Source of the DNA: Paraburkholderia atlantica
Lineage (GTDB): Bacteria > Pseudomonadota > Gammaproteobacteria > Burkholderiales > Burkholderiaceae
Reading direction: 5' to 3'
DNA: 64,000 nt
NCBI RefSeq assembly: GCF_009362785.1
Contig: NZ_WHNQ01000018.1
Location: forward strand, 62,001-126,000
Shown here: one piece after another, positions 52,150 to 60,574 of the stretch
Position numbering within the stretch: the stretch's first letter is position 1
How the letters are laid out: each line of letters opens with the position of its first letter
Program-made: the position numbers and the translations under genes
Notes under the pieces: generated by a model
Database searches by the model: none
Seen by the model: only the letters and a program-made list of their open reading frames with translations
What the model was told of the DNA's origin: nothing

Positions 52150-52814
52150 GTGAGTTAGAGTGAGCCCGGATGGGCCAAACCGGACGCGCCATGCATGCCT
52201 TGCTCGGGCCTCGCGGGTACCAAATGCCGAAGTATGGGTAGGATGATGGGTACGTCGTGGCTCGGGTGTGTGGGAGCCAAACCTGGCGCGGCTGTGCGGG
52301 CATCGGTTGGACCCTGCTGCCTGCAGCAAACCATGTCGGGCATCTCTTGGCAACGGTTGGCAAATACGGCTGACGTGGGTTAGAGACTGGCCACTATGCG
52401 CAGCCGCGAAGTGTGAGTTGGCAAGTTGGATATACGGTGGCCGGGCAGCGGAGGAGTAGAACCTGCCCAGGCTTTCCTCGCGGTTGTAGAAAAGTCTGTG
52501 TGATTTGTTGCCTGTTGATGGGGAGGTCCCGGTCATCCTGCCGAATCTTTGTCAACGCTAGCTCATAGCGGATACCTCAATCAACATGCCGCTTCTGGTG
52601 GTATATCGGGTGGTATGTCGCTCCTGAAAAAATCAACAGACCCTTGCCAGGAAAGCGATTCCGGGCATTTTTCAAATCCCGCCCTGGGCACCATTTCGAA
52701 TTGTCGATTCGAATCTTCAAGCGCTTCGCGCTTTCTTCAGACAACGGCGGCCCGTATCAGACCATCGCGTTGTCTCTGCTTCTTCTGCGGCTCACTTTCG
52801 CCGCGCTTCATCGC
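52150..52814. other. Intergenic region with a tRNA-derived attachment-like site
   Basis: No gene is convincing in these 665 bases. Short frames on both strands lack ribosome sites and motifs. At 52595-52620 there are two close GGTGGTAT repeats, then a tRNA 3'-end-like segment (52671-52693), an inverted repeat TTCGAAT/ATTCGAA (52695-52713) and a small hairpin AAGCGC-TTC-GCGCTT (52719-52733). Their order resembles the outer end of a tRNA-inserted island. Confidence 0.55.
52671..52693 (+). other. tRNA 3'-end fragment, candidate attachment site of an integrated island
   Basis: The 23 bases read as the T loop (TTCAAAT), 3' T-stem strand (CCCGC), acceptor strand (CCTGGGC) and ACCA of a tRNA. The 5' T-stem strand is absent (GCATT instead of GCGGG) and no tRNA body precedes it, so this is a partial copy as left at the far end of an integrated element. 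The acceptor would pair with GCCCAGG, which from memory fits tRNA-Phe of this lineage. A small hairpin follows 26 bases later, like the original tRNA terminator. Confidence 0.5.
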
Positions 52815-53834
52815 TCAGAACTCGTTCCGATAGGCAAATAGCCCCGGAAGCCCGCCGCTCATCACGAATAGAATCTTCTGTCCCGCAGAATACTTGCCGG
52901 TACTCACGTCTTCGACGAGACCCGCAAATGCTTTACCGCTATACACGGGATCGAGCAGCAAACCTTCAGTCGATGCCATCAGCCGAACCGCAGCGCGCAT
53001 GTTATCGGTCGGAATGCCATAGCCGGGACCAAGCTGCGCTTCGTCGATCGAGATGTCGTCATCGCTCACGCTTAGGCCAGGGTCGATCAGTCGAACCGTT
53101 TGATTCGCTTTTTCCAAAGTAACCGTGCGCGCGTGGCCGGCATTCCCATACACCGTGAATGCGGCAATACGTGACGGATCGAGGCCCAGCGCAACCAAAC
53201 CCGCCACCAGTCCCGCATGCATGCCGCCGCTTCCGTTCGGCACCACGATGCGATCGAAAGCGACGTTTTGCGCTTGCGATTGCGCGACGATTTCAGCGGC
53301 ACAGTCCGCATAGCCCAGGCAGCCGACCGGGCTCGAACCGCCCAACGGACACACATACACGTTACGGCCCTGCGCTCGCAACTCGTTCGCGCGTTCCTCG
53401 GCGAATTGGAGTGCGTTGGCCGCGCCGGGAAGATCATGCACGCGCGCATCGAATAGCGCATCGAGCAGCACGTTGCCGTTCTCCATGTAGTCGTGGTCGG
53501 AACGGGGCACGGTTCTCGTCAGCACCAACTCGCATTGAAGTCCGACGCGAGCCGCCGCGGCCGCCGTCAGGCGCGCATGGTTCGATTGACGTGCGCCGAC
53601 GGTAATGATGGTGTCCGCGCCACGCTCGAGCGCTTCGCCAATCAGGAATTCGAGCTTGCGCAACTTGTTGCCGCCGCCACCCAGTCCCGTCAGATCTTCT
53701 CGTTTGACGTAGATGTCCGCGCCGCCGAGGCGGGCGCTCAGACGCGCAAGGTGCTGAATTGGCGTCGGGCCTTCGAGCAGCGCGTGGCGCGGAAACTTTG
53801 ATAAATCGAAGTGGTGCGGTGAGGCGGAATTCAT
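52815..53834 (-). CDS. dcyD: D-cysteine desulfhydrase (PLP-dependent, ACC-deaminase family)
   Basis: A 339-residue fold-type II PLP enzyme. PLP-binding Lys57 lies in GLGGGGNKLRKLEFL; VGARQSNHARLTAAAAAR and PNGSGGMHAGLVAGLVAL are family motifs. DcyD converts D-cysteine to pyruvate, ammonia and sulfide; ACC deaminase is the close alternative. The sulfur-rich setting and the RidA gene two genes upstream favour DcyD. The ATG at 53834 is chosen because it precedes the conserved FDLSKFPRHALLEGPTPI. It is the last gene of the operon RidA-class V enzyme-this. Confidence 0.82.
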   Translation of the reverse strand: MNSASPHHFDLSKFPRHALLEGPTPIQHLARLSARLGGADIYVKREDLTGLGGGGNKLRKLEFLIGEALERGADTIITVGARQSNHARLTAAAAARVGLQCELVLTRTVPRSDHDYMENGNVLLDALFDARVHDLPGAANALQFAEERANELRAQGRNVYVCPLGGSSPVGCLGYADCAAEIVAQSQAQNVAFDRIVVPNGSGGMHAGLVAGLVALGLDPSRIAAFTVYGNAGHARTVTLEKANQTVRLIDPGLSVSDDDISIDEAQLGPGYGIPTDNMRAAVRLMASTEGLLLDPVYSGKAFAGLVEDVSTGKYSAGQKILFVMSGGLPGLFAYRNEF

Positions 53835-53912
53835 GGTCGTGTGCGGGCGATTGAGTTGAAAGAGACGCTTCTTTTCAATTGACTGACGCAAAGTTCGCTT
53901 TGAACCGAGTAC

Positions 53913-55109
53913 TCAATGCGTCAACGCTCGTATCCCAGCCAGCAATTTGTCAACTTCGGCGTCGGTGGTCAGATAGCTGACCGATGCGCGGGCGATTTGC
54001 GTCAGCCCTCTGACCGTCATATCGAACGGTGTGTATGCGACGCCATTCGAGCCGATCGTGATGCCCTGTGCCGCCAAGGCGCGTCGCACCGACATGGCGT
54101 CGAGTCCGGCGACGTTGAACGACACCAGACCGGATCGTTCGACACCCTGGTCGAGTACAGACACGCCGGGCATCGCGGCCAACCGCTCGCGCAATGTCTG
54201 CGCGGTCCGATCGATCTGTGCGCGGATATTGTCGATGCCGATTTCCAGCGCTTCGTCCAATGCATTCGCCAATCCGCAATGCAGTGCAATCGACGCTTCC
54301 GATGATTCGAGACGCGCGGCATCGTCGCGCAGTGCCGGCTCGCCATTGGCGTCGAGCGGCGCGGAATAGGTGTCGACGAAGGCCGGCGTCAAACGGGGCA
54401 GGAAATCCCGCCGCACGTATAACAGCCCGGTGCCGCGCGGTCCGCGCAGTGCCTTGCGGCCAACGCCCGCCAGCACATCGCAGCCGACTTCGACGACGTC
54501 GATCGGCAGTTGTCCGATGGCCTGCGCCGCATCGATGAAATACGGAATGCCGTGACGGCGCGCTATCTGCCCAATCGCGGCGGCGGGATTGATCAGTCCG
54601 CCATTGGCCGGTAGCCACGTGAGTGCAATCAGTCGGACCCTGTCGTCGAGCATCGCTTCGAGTGCGCCAGGATCGACCCTGCCGCTGGCATCGGATGGAA
54701 TCGTCTCGATCGATGCGCCCGCGCGCTGCGCCAGAAGGCGCATCGTCGCGAGATTGCCGCCCCATTCGTGCCGCGCAACGAGGATGCGTTGACCCTTCCG
54801 CCACGGACCCAATGCCGCGAAAGCTGCGCCCCATCCCGGCGAGTTGCCGGTCGTCAGCGCGATCTCGGCGGCCTGAGCGTTCAGCAGTCGCGCGGCGAGC
54901 GTGCGCGCTCGCTCGGTCTGTTCGCCGGCAGCCGCGCCCGCTTCCATGGGTCCCATCGACGCTTCGCGCAACAGATGCGCGTGAATCGCTTCGAGCGTGC
55001 CGGCCGATGGCAGCGACGCGCCCGCATGATTGAAATGCGTGGTGCTGAGAACACCGGGCGTGCGGGCGCGTATTGCGTCGATGACTGCGGGCGACAGCGG
55101 AGAAGACAT
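53913..55109 (-). CDS. Class V aminotransferase-fold PLP enzyme, cysteine desulfurase/C-S lyase-like
   Basis: A 398-residue fold-type I enzyme. PLP is held by Lys219 in AGVGRKALRGPRGTGLL, with Asp193 in YFIDAAQAIGQ. THFNHAGASLPSAGTLEAIH opens the protein. There is no SufS/IscS-type active-site cysteine loop, so it is more likely a C-S lyase, selenocysteine-lyase-like or isopenicillin-N-epimerase-like enzyme than a true desulfurase. It lies between RidA and D-cysteine desulfhydrase on the same strand with spacings of 27 and 78 bases. A sulfur amino acid is the likely substrate. Confidence 0.8.
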   Translation of the reverse strand: MSSPLSPAVIDAIRARTPGVLSTTHFNHAGASLPSAGTLEAIHAHLLREASMGPMEAGAAAGEQTERARTLAARLLNAQAAEIALTTGNSPGWGAAFAALGPWRKGQRILVARHEWGGNLATMRLLAQRAGASIETIPSDASGRVDPGALEAMLDDRVRLIALTWLPANGGLINPAAAIGQIARRHGIPYFIDAAQAIGQLPIDVVEVGCDVLAGVGRKALRGPRGTGLLYVRRDFLPRLTPAFVDTYSAPLDANGEPALRDDAARLESSEASIALHCGLANALDEALEIGIDNIRAQIDRTAQTLRERLAAMPGVSVLDQGVERSGLVSFNVAGLDAMSVRRALAAQGITIGSNGVAYTPFDMTVRGLTQIARASVSYLTTDAEVDKLLAGIRALTH

Positions 55110-55136
55110 TGGCGGCTCCGAGTGTATGAGTGGAAT

Positions 55137-55610
55137 TCAGGCGTTTTTCAATGCGACAACCGCTTCGACTTCGACGGCGACTCCCGCCGGAAGCGACGCG
55201 ACGCCGACCGCGCTGCGCGCGTGACGGCCGGCGTCGCCGAAGATCTGCACCATCACGTCCGACGCGCCATTGGCAACCGTGCTGTGCGCACTGAATGCCG
55301 GCGTGCTCGCGATGAAGACGTTCAGGCGCACGACGCGTGCCACGCGCTCGAGCCGGTCGCCTGTCGCCGCGACGATCTGCGCGACCACTCCGAGCGCCGA
55401 CAGCCGCGCGGCCTGAGTGCCTTCGGCATCGCTGATATTGTCGCCGAGACGCCCGAGATATGCAGGCTGTCCGTTGTTGCGTGAAATCTGACCGGAAATG
55501 TAGAGCAGATCGTCTTCCTGTACGAAGGGCACGTAATTGGCGGCGGCCGCTGACGCGGTTTCGAGTGTAAGGCCAAGGCCGGCGGCGCGGGAGGTGATCG
55601 AAGAGGTCAT
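55137..55610 (-). CDS. RidA-family (YjgF) enamine/imine deaminase
   Basis: A 157-residue RidA-like protein of the longer YjgF/TdcF-related subgroup: LLYISGQISRNNGQPAYLGR, GDNISDAEGTQAARLSALGV, RVVRLNVFIASTPAFSAHST and GVASLPAGVAVEVEAVVALK. Archetypal RidA removes 2-aminoacrylate, made when PLP enzymes eliminate sulfur from cysteine. Next to two such PLP enzymes this is an apt partner. The catalytic Arg of RidA proper (RxxxxV...Arg105) is not obvious in this subgroup, so the specificity may differ. Confidence 0.83.
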   Translation of the reverse strand: MTSSITSRAAGLGLTLETASAAAANYVPFVQEDDLLYISGQISRNNGQPAYLGRLGDNISDAEGTQAARLSALGVVAQIVAATGDRLERVARVVRLNVFIASTPAFSAHSTVANGASDVMVQIFGDAGRHARSAVGVASLPAGVAVEVEAVVALKNA

Positions 55611-55712
55611 CGGAGGTACCGTTTTGGTGACGGGAAAGCTTCGATGCTATTCATTCGCGCTGCACACGACCAACGAATTATCGTGCCCGACGCATGAGCC
55701 AAACTAATGCGT

Positions 55713-56624
55713 TCAGCCGAGCCGGTCCTGCTGTGCCGTTTGCATGATCCACGAGCAGAATGCGTTCGCTGCGGCGTCGAGCTTGCCCTTGCGCGTGACG
55801 AGCCACCAGCCGATGCGCGCATCGTCGAGCACCGCGTCGGGCAACGCCGGCACCAGCGAGCCTTGCGCGAGCTGCTGCGCGATCAGCCGATGACGGCCCA
55901 TTGCGATGCCCTGTCCGGCGAGCGCCGCTTCTACGACGATGTTGTAGTCGTGCAATTGCAAGCGTTGCGCCTCGCCGAGATCGAGACCGGCATGACGCGA
56001 CCATGCTTCCCATTCGAACGAATGCGTCGAATAGGAAATCAGCAACGGGAAACGCAGCAGGTCCAGTGGTTTGCGCGGACGCTTTCTGCCGGCAAGCAGC
56101 GACGGACTGCACACCGGCGAAAGACGCTCGGACATCAGCCTTTGCGAAGCGACACCCGGCCAGCCGCCGCGTCCATAGCGAATCGCCACGTCGACTTCGC
56201 CGCCGGGCACATCGGCGAGTGCGATGTCGGGCCGCAATTGCAGTTCGATATCCGGATGCGCGAGCGGGAACGTATGCAGACGCGATGCGAGCCAGCGACT
56301 CGCGAATGAAGACAGCAGGCCCACGTTCAGCGTTTTGCGTTCGGTGGAGAATGCGCGCACTTCGCTGGTGCCGAGCCGCAGCAGTTCGAAAGCCGCGTGG
56401 ACTTTCGCATAGTACGCGCGGCCCGTCTCGGTGAGTTCAATGGCGCGCGTTTGGCGCTCGAATAGCGCGATGCCCAGATCGGCTTCAAGCTTCTGGATAT
56501 GGTGGCTGACCGCGCCTTGCGTGACGAACAGTTCTTGCGCCGCGCGGCTGAAACTCAGGTGGCGCGCGGCGGCTTCGAAGGCGCGCAGCGAAAGCAGAGG
56601 CGGTAAGGGTCGGGCGGTGCGCAT
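55713..56624 (-). CDS. LysR-type regulator, GcvA-like
   Basis: A 303-residue LysR protein: helix-turn-helix at residues about 10-55 (LRAFEAAARHLSFSRAAQEL, FVTQGAVSHHIQKLE) and an effector domain with LLSSFASRWLASRLHTF and VDVAIRYGRGGWPGV. It is on the same strand as and 102 bases upstream of the RidA operon, so it probably regulates that set. Confidence 0.88.
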   Translation of the reverse strand: MRTARPLPPLLSLRAFEAAARHLSFSRAAQELFVTQGAVSHHIQKLEADLGIALFERQTRAIELTETGRAYYAKVHAAFELLRLGTSEVRAFSTERKTLNVGLLSSFASRWLASRLHTFPLAHPDIELQLRPDIALADVPGGEVDVAIRYGRGGWPGVASQRLMSERLSPVCSPSLLAGRKRPRKPLDLLRFPLLISYSTHSFEWEAWSRHAGLDLGEAQRLQLHDYNIVVEAALAGQGIAMGRHRLIAQQLAQGSLVPALPDAVLDDARIGWWLVTRKGKLDAAANAFCSWIMQTAQQDRLG

Positions 56625-56704
56625 CGAATCGGGCGGTAACAGCGTGAGCGAAGTCTGCCGTTATACGCCTGATGCGACGCAAATAGAACCCTTACCGTTC
56701 AGCT

Positions 56705-58000
56705 TCATTCCTGCCATGCAGCTCCTTCCGGATACCAGTACTTGTCCAACGTCCCTTCCAGCATCTCGATGCTATAGCCCGGCCGTTGCGGCGGCATGTA
56801 GTGCCCGTTGCGGATCACCACGGGGTCCACGAAATGCTCGTGCAGATGATCGACATATTCGAGCACGCGGTTCTCGAGCGACCCCGACACGCAGATATAG
56901 TCGAACAGCGAAATATGCTGCACGTACTCGCACAATCCGACACCACCAGCATGCGGGCACACCGGTACACCGAACTTTGCAGCCATCAGCAGTACGACGA
57001 TCACTTCGTTGAGTCCGCCGAGCCGGCAACTGTCGATCTGGCAGAAGTCGATCGCTTGTGCTTGCAGCAGTTGCTTGAACATCACGCGATTGTGGCAATG
57101 CTCGCCGGTTGCGACGCCGATCGAACCGAGCCGCCGGCGAATCGCCGCATGACCGAGGATGTCGTCGGGACTGGTGGGCTCCTCGATCCACCACGGGTCG
57201 AACTCGGCGAGACGACGCATGTTCGCGATCGCCTCATCGACGTCCCACACCTGGTTCGCGTCCATCATCAGCTTCAGGTTCTCGCCGATCTCTTCGCGCA
57301 GAATGCGCGCACGCCGCACGTCTTCTTCCAGGTCGCCGCCGACCTTCTGCTTGAAGTGCGTCCATCCCTGCGCGACCCCTTCGCGCGCGAGACGGCGAAT
57401 TTTGTCGTCGTCGTAACCGAGCCAGCCTGCCGAGGTGGTGTAGGCCGGATAGCCGTGCTCGAGCATTTCCTTTTCACGCTCGCCTTTGGTTTTCGCATGA
57501 CGATGCAGCATCGCGAGTGCTTCGTGCGGCGTGATCGCATCGGTTACGTAGCGAAAGTCGAGGCAGCGCACGAGTTCTTCCGGACTCATGTCGACCAGCA
57601 GCTTCCAGACCGGCTTGCCGACGGATTTCGCCCACAGGTCCCACACCGCGTTGACGACCGCCGCGGTGGCAAGATGAATCGCGCCTTTGTCCGGGCCGAT
57701 CCAGCGCAGTTGGCTATCCGAAGTAAAGGCGCGCCAGAAAGCGCCCATATTCGCGGCGATATCTTCGAGCTTCTTGCCGACGATCAACGGCGTGAGTGCA
57801 TTCACGGCAGTCACGCAGATTTCATTGCCGCGGCCAATCGTGAACGTGAGGCCGTGGCCGGTTAGATTCGGCGTGTCGGTTTCGAGCGTGACGTAGGTGG
57901 CGGAGTAGTCCGGCGCGGCATTCATCGCGTCGGAGCCGTCCAGCGAACGTGAAGTGGGGAACCGGATGTCCCGAACGGACAGCCTTGTGATCGTCGTCAT
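56705..58000 (-). CDS. L-fuconate dehydratase
   Basis: A 431-residue enolase-superfamily enzyme close to X. campestris FucD (441). Catalytic Lys217 and Lys219 (KQKVGG) and the metal ligands in MMDANQVWD, WIEEPTSPDD and GEHCHNR are present, as is DSCRLGGLNEV and PHAGGVGLCEYVQH. It dehydrates L-fuconate to 2-keto-3-deoxy-L-fuconate in the nonphosphorylative L-fucose route. The ATG at 58000 has GGAGGGTG upstream; longer starts lack this. It is divergent from the GntR gene and the sugar ABC transporter, suggesting one regulon. Other fucose genes are not in the window. Confidence 0.9.
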   Translation of the reverse strand: MTTITRLSVRDIRFPTSRSLDGSDAMNAAPDYSATYVTLETDTPNLTGHGLTFTIGRGNEICVTAVNALTPLIVGKKLEDIAANMGAFWRAFTSDSQLRWIGPDKGAIHLATAAVVNAVWDLWAKSVGKPVWKLLVDMSPEELVRCLDFRYVTDAITPHEALAMLHRHAKTKGEREKEMLEHGYPAYTTSAGWLGYDDDKIRRLAREGVAQGWTHFKQKVGGDLEEDVRRARILREEIGENLKLMMDANQVWDVDEAIANMRRLAEFDPWWIEEPTSPDDILGHAAIRRRLGSIGVATGEHCHNRVMFKQLLQAQAIDFCQIDSCRLGGLNEVIVVLLMAAKFGVPVCPHAGGVGLCEYVQHISLFDYICVSGSLENRVLEYVDHLHEHFVDPVVIRNGHYMPPQRPGYSIEMLEGTLDKYWYPEGAAWQE

Positions 58001-58127
58001 TTGCGCACCCTCCGGGGCTGTGGCTATCGGCTTGTCGTCTGCGGACGCAGACGGAACAGTTTCGTGCGCACGCTCTCTGTGTGCGCGGATTTGCTGCGCG
58101 TACGGGTAAGCCCGTAGTTCCCAGATA

Positions 58128-58141
58128 CTAGGCATACCTAG
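58128..58141. promoter_or_regulatory. Inverted repeat in the fuconate dehydratase/GntR intergenic region
   Basis: CTAGG-CATA-CCTAG is a perfect 5-bp inverted repeat around four bases, lying 128 bases upstream of the dehydratase start and 84 upstream of the GntR start. It shares CTAG half-sites with the palindrome at 58187-58198, so both may bind the GntR regulator. Confidence 0.5.
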
Positions 58142-58164
58142 GGATTTCCAGGCATTTGTACGCG

Positions 58165-58198
58165 TTGACAACACGGCATTCGCTTTCTAGCATGCTAG
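58165..58198 (+). promoter_or_regulatory. Promoter and operator of the GntR gene
   Basis: TTGACA (58165-58170) and TAGCAT (58188-58193) are 17 bases apart, a good sigma-70 promoter. CTAGCATGCTAG (58187-58198), a perfect 12-bp palindrome, covers the -10 box and would block RNA polymerase when bound. This supports autoregulation and a GTG start at 58225. Confidence 0.75.
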
Positions 58199-58224
58199 CA
58201 TGTTCTCTCGAAATCAAGGCCTCC

Positions 58225-58953
58225 GTGAATTCCTCAGCCGAACTGGAGAATGCCGCTGGCAATCCTTATGTCGCACTGCAAAAAGTTCGCGGGGGCGAGC
58301 GCGGCAGTTTGACCGACGCGGTTGAGGCAGCGTTGCGAGAAGCGATTGTTACGTTGGCGTTGGAACCCGGCATGATGATCGACAAGATGGCCGTGTGCGA
58401 ACGGATGGGCGTGTCGCGCTTTCCGGTGTCGTCCGCGTTGGCAAGGCTTGCGCATGCGGGTCTCGTCGAGGTATTGCCGCAGCGCGGCACGCGCGTCAAA
58501 CCGATCGCGCTCGACGACATCCGCCAGCATCTGTTCATCCGCAGCGCACTGGAGGTCGAGACGGTGCGTGGCGTGGCGCGAATGCACGACCGGGCGACGC
58601 TCGACGCGTTGGCGAGCAATCTCGACCAGCAGCGCAGTCTGGCTGGAAGTGGTGAACGTCTGGCGTTTCATGCGCTCGATCTGGCTTTCCATGAAATCCT
58701 GCTCGACGCGGTGAAGCTGCCGCGCGTGAAGGAAATCGTCGCGGTGTCGCGCAATGCGCTGGACCGCGCGCGGCAATTGCTCGCAAGTCCAGAACGGCTT
58801 GTGCATACGCTGGAAGAGCACGAGAGCATTTTCAAGGCTCTTTGCGCGGGAGACGGCGATGCGGCCGCGAAAGCGATGCATGACCATCTCGACCAGGTGG
58901 TCGCCGAATTGCACCGGTCCGCGAAAGAGCGCCCCGACCTGTTTGCGCCTTGA
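58225..58953 (+). CDS. GntR-family (FCD) regulator of the fucose/sugar locus
   Basis: A 242-residue GntR/FadR-type regulator: winged helix at residues about 20-90 (DAVEAALREAIVTLALEPGM, VSRFPVSSALARLA), then an FCD domain with LAFHALDLAFHEILLDAV and metal-binding histidines late in the chain. The GTG at 58225 lies about 25 bases after the predicted transcription start. ATGs further upstream overlap the promoter and are unlikely. It lies 90 bases before the ABC ATPase gene and is divergent from L-fuconate dehydratase; it probably responds to a sugar acid. Confidence 0.85.
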   Translation: MNSSAELENAAGNPYVALQKVRGGERGSLTDAVEAALREAIVTLALEPGMMIDKMAVCERMGVSRFPVSSALARLAHAGLVEVLPQRGTRVKPIALDDIRQHLFIRSALEVETVRGVARMHDRATLDALASNLDQQRSLAGSGERLAFHALDLAFHEILLDAVKLPRVKEIVAVSRNALDRARQLLASPERLVHTLEEHESIFKALCAGDGDAAAKAMHDHLDQVVAELHRSAKERPDLFAP

Positions 58954-59043
58954 ATGAAAGCTGCAATGAAAGCCGTTGTCGAGTCGTAAAAAGCTCCATC
59001 GTAAAAGCGTTGGTGATATAGGCAGCCGTCGACAGATCAGCAC

Positions 59044-60561
59044 ATGAACCCACTCATTTCCGTCAACAAGCTTTGCAAGAGCTTTCCGGGCGTTAGAGCA
59101 CTTCATGACGTCCGCTTCGAACTCATGGCCGGCGAGGTCCATGCGCTGATGGGCGAGAACGGCGCGGGCAAGTCGACGCTGATGAAGATTCTTGCCGGCG
59201 TCTATACACGCGATTCCGGCGACATTCTCTTCGACGGCAAGCCGGTCGACTTTCAAGGTCCGCGCGACGCGCAAGCGGTCGGCATCGGCATCATTCATCA
59301 GGAACTGCAACTGATGAATCATCTGAGCATCGCGCAGAACATCTTTATCGGCCGTGAGCCGCGCAAGGGTCTCGGTCTCTTTCTCGACGAAGACAAACTG
59401 AATGCGCAGGCACGCGAGATCCTGGCTCGCATGCACGTGAAGCTCGATCCGCGCACGATGGTCGGCACATTGACCGTCGCGAGTCAGCAGATGGTCGAGA
59501 TCGCGAAAGCCCTGTCTTTCGATTCGCGCGTGCTGATCATGGACGAACCTACCTCCGCGCTCAACGATGCCGAGATCGCCGAGCTGTTCCGGATCATCCG
59601 TCAATTGAGAGCGCGCGGCGTCGGCGTCGTCTATATCTCGCACAAGATGGACGAGCTGAAGCAGATCACCGATCGCGTCACCGTGATGCGCGACGGCGAG
59701 TATGTGGCCACCGTGCCGACCGAGGGCACCAGCGTCCAGACGATCATCGGCATGATGGTCGGACGCACATTGGGCGACATGACGCCGGCCGAGAGCGCGC
59801 CGGTAAAAGGCGAAGTCGCGCTCGAAGTGAAAAATCTCGTCGCGGGTCCGCTCGTGCGCGACGTCAGTTTCGAATTGCGCAAGGGCGAAATACTCGGCTT
59901 TGCCGGCTTGATGGGCGCGGGCCGCACGGAGGTCGCGCGTGCGGTGTTCGGCGCCGATCCGATCGAATCGGGCGAGATTTTTGTGAAGGGCGTTAAGGCG
60001 TCGATCAAAAGGCCCAGTGATGCGGTCAAGCGCGGCATCGGCTACCTGTCGGAAGATCGCAAGCGCTTCGGTCTGGCTACGGGAATGGATGTCGAATCGA
60101 ACATCGTGATGTCCGATCTCGGCAAGTTCCTGTCGCTCAATATGTTCCTGCGCGGCGGGCAGATCCGCAAAAGAGCGCAGCACTTCATCAAGCTGCTTGC
60201 GATTCGCACGCCTTCGGCGACGCAGCAGGTTCGGCTCCTGTCGGGCGGCAATCAGCAGAAGATCGTAATTGCGAAATGGCTCGAGCGCGATTGCGATGTA
60301 CTGTTCTTCGACGAACCGACGCGCGGCATCGACGTCGGCGCGAAAAGCGAAATCTACAAGCTGCTGCGCTCGCTGGCAGCGCAAGGCAAGGCGATCGTGA
60401 TGATCTCCTCCGAGCTGCCCGAAGTTCTGCGCATGAGCGACCGCATCGTCGTGATGTGCGAAGGGCGCATTACCGGCGAACTGTCCGCCAGCGAAGCGAC
60501 GCAGGAGCGAATCATGCATCTCGCGACGCAGCGCGAATCCCTGAAAACGGCACAAGCCTGA
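59044..60561 (+). CDS. Sugar ABC transporter ATPase, RbsA/AraG type
   Basis: A 505-residue tandem ABC ATPase. The first domain has Walker A GENGAGKST, signature-like LTVASQQMVEIAKAL and Walker B VLIMDEPTSALN. The second has the reduced Walker A GLMGAGRTE usual in this family, LSGGNQQKIVIAKWL and LFFDEPTRGID. It energises uptake of a monosaccharide, probably L-fucose or a related sugar given the dehydratase nearby. The permease follows 13 bases on. Confidence 0.93.
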   Translation: MNPLISVNKLCKSFPGVRALHDVRFELMAGEVHALMGENGAGKSTLMKILAGVYTRDSGDILFDGKPVDFQGPRDAQAVGIGIIHQELQLMNHLSIAQNIFIGREPRKGLGLFLDEDKLNAQAREILARMHVKLDPRTMVGTLTVASQQMVEIAKALSFDSRVLIMDEPTSALNDAEIAELFRIIRQLRARGVGVVYISHKMDELKQITDRVTVMRDGEYVATVPTEGTSVQTIIGMMVGRTLGDMTPAESAPVKGEVALEVKNLVAGPLVRDVSFELRKGEILGFAGLMGAGRTEVARAVFGADPIESGEIFVKGVKASIKRPSDAVKRGIGYLSEDRKRFGLATGMDVESNIVMSDLGKFLSLNMFLRGGQIRKRAQHFIKLLAIRTPSATQQVRLLSGGNQQKIVIAKWLERDCDVLFFDEPTRGIDVGAKSEIYKLLRSLAAQGKAIVMISSELPEVLRMSDRIVVMCEGRITGELSASEATQERIMHLATQRESLKTAQA

Positions 60562-60574
60562 AGAGGTCTATGAC

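Noticed and set aside
52195..52383. Short frame after the suf operon
   Set aside because: No ribosome site, low similarity to anything, composition unlike neighbouring genes.
52671..52693. Complete tRNA gene ending at this site
   Set aside because: The upstream T-stem strand, anticodon arm and 5' acceptor are absent, so only a 3' fragment is supported.
58234..60555. Very long minus-strand frame antisense to GntR and the sugar ATPase
   Set aside because: Shadow of the plus-strand genes; composition is that of a reverse-complement frame.
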